DNA from: Unio delphinus
Lineage: Eukaryota > Mollusca > Bivalvia > Unionida > Unionidae
Length of the DNA stretch: 64,000 nucleotides
Assembly: GCA_029339505.1 (NCBI GenBank)
Contig: JAQISU010000094.1
Span: forward strand, 4,505,001-4,569,000
Direction of reading: 5' to 3'
In this document: in pieces, positions 59,237 to 64,000 of the stretch
Layout of the letters: each line of letters opens with the position of its first letter
How positions within the stretch are numbered: position 1 is the stretch's first letter
Notes under the pieces: generated by a model
The model's database searches: none
What the model was told of the DNA's origin: nothing
What the model saw: only the letters and a program-made list of their open reading frames with translations
Position numbers and translations under genes: made by a program

Positions 59237-60043
59237 TGTTACGTGTATTTGATTTGTCATTTATTTTTTATTTTAATTGTTTGTTTGTCAGATTCAAATT
59301 TGACATTTTAAGTTTAAGATTCATTCATTGGGAGATGACCTGTACTTTACAAATAAACACCAGGTGTTGACCTCATTTCTGACCTGGCTTCAGAGTTGTA
59401 AACAAGCTTTTAAAATAATTGGTTGCTTCAAAGGACATTATGGAGCTTTGTTATAAACATCTTTCTATTTTTAGTTGGGTCATACGGTGTATACGAGACT
59501 TTTGGAAAGTAAATTTGTTCTAAAAGATTCTAGTAGATCATGTGACCCCTTTCTTGTTTAAGTAAAAACTGGTATATAAATTATGTTTCGGAGCGAACTA
59601 TTTAGTAGAACTTGGGCTGTTAGAATATTAAGCTGTGTCGTTTTGAGTTATTTTAAATTACCTTGTATTGGAAATTATTTCAATTCCTTTGGATCAAGAA
59701 GATTTATTTTGTTATTTATCTGGAAAATAGTTGTGCTCATTGAATTTCATTACCAAGAATTGACTTTATCACGTGACATCGTCTTCCATCTTGGATGCTT
59801 CACTAAGATTCAAACTTGGAATTATTTGGACATTTTATTACCAGGATTCTTGCAATTTCTATAGTGGATAATATTTTGAATTATTTTTGGATTAATTTTG
59901 GAATTGATTCTTAAAACCGTAAGTTTATTTTTTCTTTTCTGGATAACATTTGTGCTCAATAAATTGTTTATTAAGTTTTTTTTCCAAGCTTGTTATTTTC
60001 ACTCTTTCTATGTTACTGTTTATTCGAGCCTAAGCACGTAACA
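59237..60043 (+). mobile_element. Solo LTR, copy 2
   Basis: It starts TGTTACGTG and ends CACGTAACA, an inverted 9-bp pair with TG/CA ends, flanked by GCTT (59233-59236 and 60044-60047). GGTATATAAATT at about 59571 resembles a TATA box and CAATAAATTG at about 59958 a polyadenylation signal. It is 807 bp and has no internal retroelement genes. Confidence 0.85.
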
Positions 60044-60500
60044 GCTTACACAAATGTTCCTAATGAATTCGTGGATTTTCGGTGCTTGCTAATACTTATT
60101 CCATACTATGTTCTTAATTTAAGAGAAAATATAGAATGCAAAAGTATATTGGGACAACGGGTTGAAGATCGTTGTAATGTTTCCTATTTCATGTATAAAT
60201 GCTATATTACGATGGCTGATATCTCATGCGCACATCTATTTTAAGTTTATTTGATCAATGGCATCGTCAACAATTTTGCAATTCAAAGGTGTAACATTCA
60301 TGAAAATTATGGACGCTTAAAGACAATTTTAAAAATTAAAAATACCATATCTATTGATGCTGTTTTTAAATTATTCGTAGCAATTCTTTGCTATACTTTG
60401 TAGAACCTTTTACAAGTCAAAGTCAAATTAAGACGCCCTCTGTAGGACAAATATCGATCGAGATAACTTAGCTTCTGCTATATTTGTTTGTTTGAAATAG

Positions 60501-60830
60501 CCATTAAACTAGATGGCTGTAATGTCCATGGTTACACAGCTTGGTCACTGATGGATAATTTTGAATGGGCACGAGGATACAGTGAACGCTTCGGTCTTCA
60601 TTATGTCAACTTTAGCGATCCGGATCGTCCCAGGACTCCAAAAGCATCTGCTAGATGGTTCTCTCAACTAATCCGAGACAACGGCTTTAAAGCAGGTTAC
60701 ACTGGAATCGGTGGACGTGGAACCGCACCAGCAGAAGAGGGCAAATTTTATCCGGGAACATTTCCAGACGGTTTTATGTGGAGTGTGGCAACTGCTGCAT
60801 ACCAGATAGAAGGGGCCTGGAACGTAGATG
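60501..60830 (+). CDS. GH1 exon joining domains B and C
   Basis: It encodes the end of domain B ([44 protein letters not shown]), a Gly-rich linker and the start of domain C ([24 protein letters not shown]). At the A/B junction the same region is split into two exons (36045-36214 and 39448-39613); here the 330 bp are continuous. Confidence 0.96.
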
Positions 60831-60838
60831 GTAAAGCG

Positions 60839-60973
60839 TTTGATGATATTTCAATGATAATGATATTTCAATGATAATGATATTTCAATGATAATGATAT
60901 TTCAATGATAATATTTCAATGATAATGATATTTCAATGATAATGATATTTCAATGATAATGATATTTCAATGC
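60839..60973. repeat. 17-bp minisatellite next to a splice donor
   Basis: GATATTTCAATGATAAT repeats about seven times with one shortened unit, beginning within 10 bp of the donor of the preceding exon. Confidence 0.93.
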
Positions 60974-61024
60974 AAGCTACATTTTGTAATGATGCTGCTT
61001 ATTATTGGAAACATGTGAATCAGA

Positions 61025-61027
<3 letters not shown>

Positions 61028-61101
<74 letters not shown>
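61028..61101. repeat. (TA)n microsatellite
   Basis: TA run. A (TC)n run follows at 61738-61800 and a (GT)n run at 63260-63319. Confidence 0.96.
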
Positions 61102-61104
<3 letters not shown>

Positions 61105-61733
61105 TATGTACGCTTATCAATGATGTACCACAAGATTTTAAAAAAAATCTTATTAACAGAAATCGAGTCTTGGCCGAGTTTCTTTTAATGAAAAATGTAT
61201 ACATCGAGTGGTAATTCATTCATACAGGGTGTATACTATGCATATATTTTATTTATATCACACACAAATACACATTTTTGCACATTAAATGGATTGACGA
61301 TATGTTCCTGCCAGTTGTGTATTGCCCGAGTGAATGAATTCCTCACATCTCTGCGAGTGTGTCCGCTACAAAATGTAGCTCTATGATTTTTGATCTTGTT
61401 CACATTGCAAATATGCAATTTGTTAAGTTGATAGGCTTTTTTTGACAGTTTCTATTTGTATTCACATTTATTAAATCCAGATAAGACACACTCATGATTT
61501 AAGCATGAAATATGTTTTTCTATGAAGAAAGAAGTGCACTGCAAACACGGTTAGTTTTTTGTAAGACATTGAACCTATTCTGTCAGGAATTAACGTACTG
61601 GTGTATGTTAATTAGCGTGGGTTAGAAACTATGTGAATTGACGAACCGACAAGAGGTAATTGTAATATTTTAATATATTGACAGTTTATGTAAGTCATTA
61701 TTCTGCTTTAATTAACATTTCCAAAGACTATAA

Positions 61734-61803
<70 letters not shown>

Positions 61804-62804
61804 CAGCGCATTATGATTTTCTCTTTCAATCCAGATTTTCGCTTATTGTATCAATTAGGCACGAGAGGGGAATGGAAAAATGAAAGGATTCTGCTGAAAC
61901 TGTGTATCATTTTAATACAATTTAGAAAACATGGACTATTAATACTTTTATCACTATTTTCATATGACACTTATGATTAATGAATAAGGAGAAATTCACC
62001 ATTAACCTATAGGCCTGCGGCTCACAGAATGTCAAACATTCGTATTATTGCACCATGGGCGGATCACAATTTAATATTCCAATAGTATTGGTATATCAAT
62101 TTGCTTCATAGTAAACATTTCATTGTTTTTTAGAATAAATACACGAGTGTTTTGAAGCTGATATATTTGAGAAATATTAAAGATGGCATTCTTGTCATAA
62201 AACATGCTAAAGATGATAAAAATATAAACTATTCAGAATGATGAAAACGTGATGCAGATAAACCGTCAATCGGTCCCACATGAAGGAAAACCATAAAATC
62301 TGTTCGTATTTACCTAATGTATTTTGGTAAGCTTAGTTACTGGCCGTTTCATTTGCTTTTTTCATTTAACCGTTTTCTTTATAGATTGATATACATATGC
62401 GTATTACAGAAATAATCTGAATAATATGAATCTAAAGATTAACATTATCTGCGGCGATTAAAAAAAATTAATCTGAAATTAGCATACATGTAAATTATCT
62501 TAATCACGCGACAAAGACGACGTATATTCAATACGTAAATAAAATGTAGTGAATTCGTTTAAAATACATTCGGATGCCACGCATTTTACGCTTATCCCCA
62601 ATATAACGCCATAATGTCATTTAGAACATCATAGTTTATTGTATGTGTGTGCTAAGGAAGAAACCGATACTGTTTTATATATCTAGATTACACTGTAGCC
62701 GTGTGTTAAAGCTTTCTTTGCAGTACAATCCTAAATGCTGTGAGATTTTGTACATGAAAAACGTTCCTTGCATTTAATGTCACAGACGCTTTATATTCCT
62801 CAAG
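61102..62804. other. Intron remainder
   Basis: AT-rich sequence apart from the (TC)n run. No gene or dispersed repeat was recognised. Confidence 0.6.
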
Positions 62805-62935
62805 GGCGTGGTCCAAGTATATGGGACACATTTTGCCACACAAATGGAAGGGTTCTCAACAATGAGACGGGTGACGTCGCTTGTGATAGTTATCACAAAT
62901 ACATGGTTGACATTGACCTGCTCCAAGCTTTAGGG
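62805..62935 (+). CDS. GH1 exon, domain C (N-terminal segment)
   Basis: It encodes [33 protein letters not shown] and LLQALG. It is 131 bp, with the same phase as the equivalent exons of domains A and B. Confidence 0.95.
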
Positions 62936-63262
62936 GTAAATTATTTAGCCTATTTTTTAACAAAGTATATCTTGTTTAAATCAATATTGTTACTTTTTGC
63001 TGTCCAAATGGTAAACGTTTACCGCCAGATGATTAATGGACCTATACCAATTTAAAACATTTTAATAAGGACTTTTTTATCAGAGCAATGAAAAAATTTC
63101 CTCTAACGAAATGAAACAACGTTATTTCCGTCATCCGAACTTGAATAAGTGCATCATTTAAAGGAATCATTTACCTGGAGAACTAAATTTATTCATATTC
63201 CCTTTTTACTAACTGTGATTTAGAAGAGTCATTTTTATCTTGCAGCCTGATATACTAAAACG

Positions 63263-63320
<58 letters not shown>

Positions 63321-63418
63321 AGATTGATCACTACTTTTCACTGGTTTAAAACAGCGAACGCTCCTCTGTAAATTATATTTTTGGTTTATTCTTGAAGAAA
63401 CGAACTCTTCTTTTTCAG

Positions 63419-63676
63419 GTCACACATTACAGGTTTTCATTATCCTGGTCGAGAATTCTCCCTAATGGAACGGGACCGGTGAACGCGGATGGTGTGGATT
63501 ATTATTCGAAAGTGATAGACAACCTTCTGAAAGTGGGGATCAAGCCCGTCGTTACTCTCTACCATTGGGACCTCCCGCAGACACTTCAGGATAACAGGAA
63601 AGGGTGGTTGAACCCAGCCACTATTGATGCTTATGTCCAGTTTGCCGATTTATGTTTCCGAACTTTCGGAGATAGG
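63419..63676 (+). CDS. GH1 exon, domain C (RFSLSW to GDR)
   Basis: It encodes [31 protein letters not shown] and [20 protein letters not shown]. It is 258 bp. Acceptor TTTCAG and donor GTACCA. The acceptor of the next exon (TTTTTTCAG) ends at 63999, so the exon expected to carry the acid/base motif begins at 64000. Confidence 0.95.
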
Positions 63677-64000
63677 GTACCAGTTCATAAAAGAACATCC
63701 AATAAAGAATTACACATTTTTCAAAAAGTTTTTGGATTACGGATTAAAGTCAGTTTCAATAGCGCGATACTAATAAGTACAATGGCCTATAGAGTATAAA
63801 TAACTGTTTATAAAAATTAAAAAAAAAAACAACAGCAATACAAATACAACATTATGTGTTCAATATAGTATTACATAATAATGGCTAGTATATGATTCAA
63901 AATAATACCTTGCTCAAGATAGCACATTCCCCACTCACGAAATATACTAAAGTATTCCCTTTAGATGCATATTAACATTTCAACTGTGCTTTTTTTCAGG

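Overview
The window is animal genomic DNA: AT-rich, with long introns and GT-AG splice sites, many (TA)n microsatellites, tRNA-derived SINEs, non-LTR retrotransposons and a tandem-domain glycoside hydrolase family 1 (GH1) gene. The repeat types and the multi-domain GH1 gene suggest a lophotrochozoan, probably a mollusc; the taxon is an inference and was not checked.

Region 1 (1-2453) is non-coding host sequence ending in a tRNA-derived SINE. Region 2 (2454-17965) is a complete 15.5-kb Polinton/Maverick-type virus-like DNA transposon. It has ~295-bp terminal inverted repeats, a 5-bp target duplication (CCTAA), and a paralogous empty site inside the window at 22069-22073. Left to right it carries: a genome-packaging ATPase (-); a zinc-ribbon ORF and a phospholipase-A2 ORF joined through a possible -1 frameshift site (+); a retroviral-type integrase (+); a very large polymerase B-like / superfamily 1 helicase / HNH nuclease fusion (-); a basic 34-residue-repeat ORF that appears to be the frameshifted N-terminus of that fusion (-); a zinc-binding ORF, a NUMOD4-HNH nuclease and small ORFs (+); a non-coding hairpin-repeat region (10134-10608); then a rightward morphogenesis block. 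That block has an internal coiled-coil-like protein with an in-frame stop, a pVI-like protein, a double-jelly-roll major capsid protein, a pX-like hydrophobic protein, an adenain-type cysteine protease, a fibre-like protein, a two-transmembrane protein and a penton-like protein. A TTGAAA...GATTT motif recurs just upstream of five genes of this block and is a candidate late promoter. Packaging ATPase, protease and capsid proteins would build a virion; polymerase and integrase would copy and insert the genome; PLA2 and the membrane-active proteins could serve entry. Several genes carry single-base or single-codon lesions, three of them at homopolymers, so recoding, early decay and assembly error all need weighing.

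Region 3 (17966-25445) contains two diverged copies of a ~3-kb segment (17966-20870 and 22030-25445), separated by microsatellites and a fold-back hairpin. Region 4 (25674-64000) is a plus-strand GH1 gene related in layout to lactase-phlorizin hydrolase. Seventeen exons are visible and the acceptor of an eighteenth lies at the window edge. They encode one GH1 domain lacking only its N-terminal exon, a second complete domain and the start of a third. Exon lengths and phases repeat from domain to domain, all splice junctions keep frame, and the first domain has Gln in place of the catalytic acid/base Glu. Its introns hold an L2/CR1-like LINE, a second LINE with a 518-bp internal duplication, two solo LTRs of one family with 4-bp target duplications, a TA-flanked MITE, more SINEs and degenerate minisatellites.
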